Assembly: GCA_937872715.1 (NCBI GenBank)
Contig: CALMTJ010000238.1
Location: forward strand, 1 to 6,773
Reading direction: 5' to 3'
Length of the DNA: 6,773 nucleotides
Source: an uncultured Methylobacteriaceae bacterium
Lineage (GTDB): Bacteria; Pseudomonadota; Alphaproteobacteria; Rhizobiales; Beijerinckiaceae
Shown: piece after piece, positions 5,815-6,773 of the stretch
How the letters are laid out: each line of letters begins with the position of its first letter
Position numbering within the stretch: the first letter of the stretch is position 1
Translations under genes and position numbers: made by a program
Notes under the pieces: generated by a model
Seen by the model: only the letters and a program-made list of their open reading frames with translations
Told to the model about the DNA's origin: nothing
Databases searched by the model: none

Positions 5815-6773
5815 ATGCCGGCATTGTGGTTCGAACGGGCGCTCCTGCCGGACGGCTGGGCGCGCGACGTCCGGATCGAGGTCGCGGACGGCCTCGTCGC
5901 ATCCGCGACCCCGGACGCCGCTCCGGGGGATGCCGAGCGTCACCGGCTCGGTCTGCCGGGGCTGGCGAACCTGCACAGCCACACGTTCCAGCGCGGCATG
6001 GCGGGGTTGTCGGAGCGGCGGGGCGGGACGGCCGACAGCTTCTGGACGTGGCGGGAGACCATGTACCGGTTCGTGGACCGGATCGGGCCGGAGGAGGTGG
6101 AGGCGCTGGCCGCGCAGGCCTTCGCCGAGATGCTCGAATCGGGGTTCACCCGGGCGGGCGAGTTTCACTACCTGCACCATTCCCCGGACGGTTCGCCCTA
6201 CGGCGACCTCGCCGAGCTCGGCGCCAGGGTCGCGGCCGCGGCAGCGACGGCCGGCATCGCGCTCACCCTGCTTCCCGTCTTCTACCGGCACGGGGATTTC
6301 GGCGGGGCGCCCGCGTCTCACGGCCAGCGCCGTTTCCTCAACGATCCCGAGCGCTTCACCCGGCTGTACGAGGCGAGCGCCCGCGCCGTCTCCGGCCTGC
6401 CGGACGCGGTGCTCGGGATCGCGCCGCACAGCCTGCGGGCCGCGACCCCGGACGAGATCGCCCTCCTGACTGCGCTGACGGACGGTCCGGTCCACATCCA
6501 CGCGGCCGAGCAGATCCGAGAGGTCGAGGATTGCCTGGCGGCCACCGGCGCGCGCCCGGTGGAGCTGCTGCTCGACCGGGTCGGGATCGATGAGCGCTGG
6601 TGCGTCGTGCACGCGACCCACATGACGGAGTCCGAGACGGACGGCCTCGCCCGCTCGGGCGCGGTGGCCGGCCTCTGCCCGATCACGGACGCGAAGCTCG
6701 GCGACGGCGTCTTCCCGGCCGCCCGCTACGTGGCGGCCGGAGGACGTTTCGGGATCGGCTCGGATTCCAACAT
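5815..6773 (+). CDS. hutF: Formimidoylglutamate deiminase, N-terminal part (cut by window end)
   Basis: HutF is a zinc-dependent amidohydrolase that deiminates N-formimino-L-glutamate to N-formyl-L-glutamate plus ammonia; HutG then deformylates the product. The frame is open for 319 codons to the last base, against roughly 450 for the family. Visible landmarks are GLANLHSHTFQRGMAG with metal ligands His54 and His56 and Gln59, DSFWTWRETMYRF (Arg80 substrate-binding type), EFHYLHH (116-122), APHSLR (203-208), the metal and catalytic pair His229/Glu232 in VHIHAAEQ, His266 in VVHATHM, and the final metal Asp317 in IGSDSN. All catalytic residues therefore lie inside the window. GGAGAGG at 5802-5808 is 6 nt before the ATG and supports this start. 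The motif usually recalled as CPTTEANLGDG reads CPITDAKLGDG here (288-298). Distinguished from guanine deaminase-like relatives by the FWTWRE and EFHYLHH motifs and by the hut neighbours. Confidence 0.96.
   Translation, partial: MPALWFERALLPDGWARDVRIEVADGLVASATPDAAPGDAERHRLGLPGLANLHSHTFQRGMAGLSERRGGTADSFWTWRETMYRFVDRIGPEEVEALAAQAFAEMLESGFTRAGEFHYLHHSPDGSPYGDLAELGARVAAAAATAGIALTLLPVFYRHGDFGGAPASHGQRRFLNDPERFTRLYEASARAVSGLPDAVLGIAPHSLRAATPDEIALLTALTDGPVHIHAAEQIREVEDCLAATGARPVELLLDRVGIDERWCVVHATHMTESETDGLARSGAVAGLCPITDAKLGDGVFPAARYVAAGGRFGIGSDSN

Noticed and set aside
2664..6469. Very long plus-strand open frames (2664-4568 and 4541-6469) opposite hutU and hutI and overlapping hutF.
   Set aside because: Their translations are Arg/Gly/Pro/Ala-rich with no motifs, and they lie over genes with complete catalytic signatures on the other strand or frame. 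They are composition artefacts.
1..6773. Searched for CRISPR arrays, tRNA/rRNA genes, insertion sequences, phage genes and defence-gene clusters.
   Set aside because: Nothing found: no regularly spaced direct repeats, no RNA gene signatures, and no transposase or integrase motifs on either strand.

Overview
The window is about 70% GC, with strong G/C preference at third codon positions, a general-stress-type promoter motif and palindromic intergenic DNA. This points to an alphaproteobacterium, most likely in the Hyphomicrobiales (Methylobacterium/Bradyrhizobium-like). The genus assignment is inference; no rRNA or other marker is present.

Left part (1-1625): the 5' end of a minus-strand gene for an exported protein leaves the window at base 1. 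Upstream of it on the same strand is a class III adenylate/guanylate cyclase (228-1502) with all expected catalytic residues. Diverging from the cyclase is a plus-strand gene for the bacterial Ku end-joining protein (1626-2582). The spacer between them holds an exact GGAAC-N16-CGTT motif, the consensus for the alphaproteobacterial general stress sigma factor EcfG/RpoE2/SigT. It is correctly placed to drive ku.

Middle (2583-2765): a 183-bp convergent spacer between ku and hutU. It holds a 100-bp imperfect palindrome built from nested hairpins (REP-like) and a separate perfect 18-bp palindrome touching the hutU stop codon.

Right part (2766-6773): part of a histidine-utilization (hut) cluster. 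hutI (imidazolonepropionase) and hutU (urocanate hydratase) run leftward, probably as one transcript. hutF (formimidoylglutamate deiminase) runs rightward from a shared 92-bp divergent control region and is cut by the window end. HutU turns urocanate into imidazolonepropionate, HutI opens the ring to N-formimino-L-glutamate, and HutF deiminates that to N-formyl-L-glutamate. HutF means the five-step route, which releases ammonia and needs a HutG deformylase. Histidase (hutH), hutG and a regulator (hutC) are not in the window and would be expected just outside it.

I see no mobile element, CRISPR array, RNA gene or clearly undescribed multi-gene system. The most informative non-coding signals are the stress promoter in front of ku, the nested-hairpin repeat, and the inverted repeat in the hutI/hutF control region.
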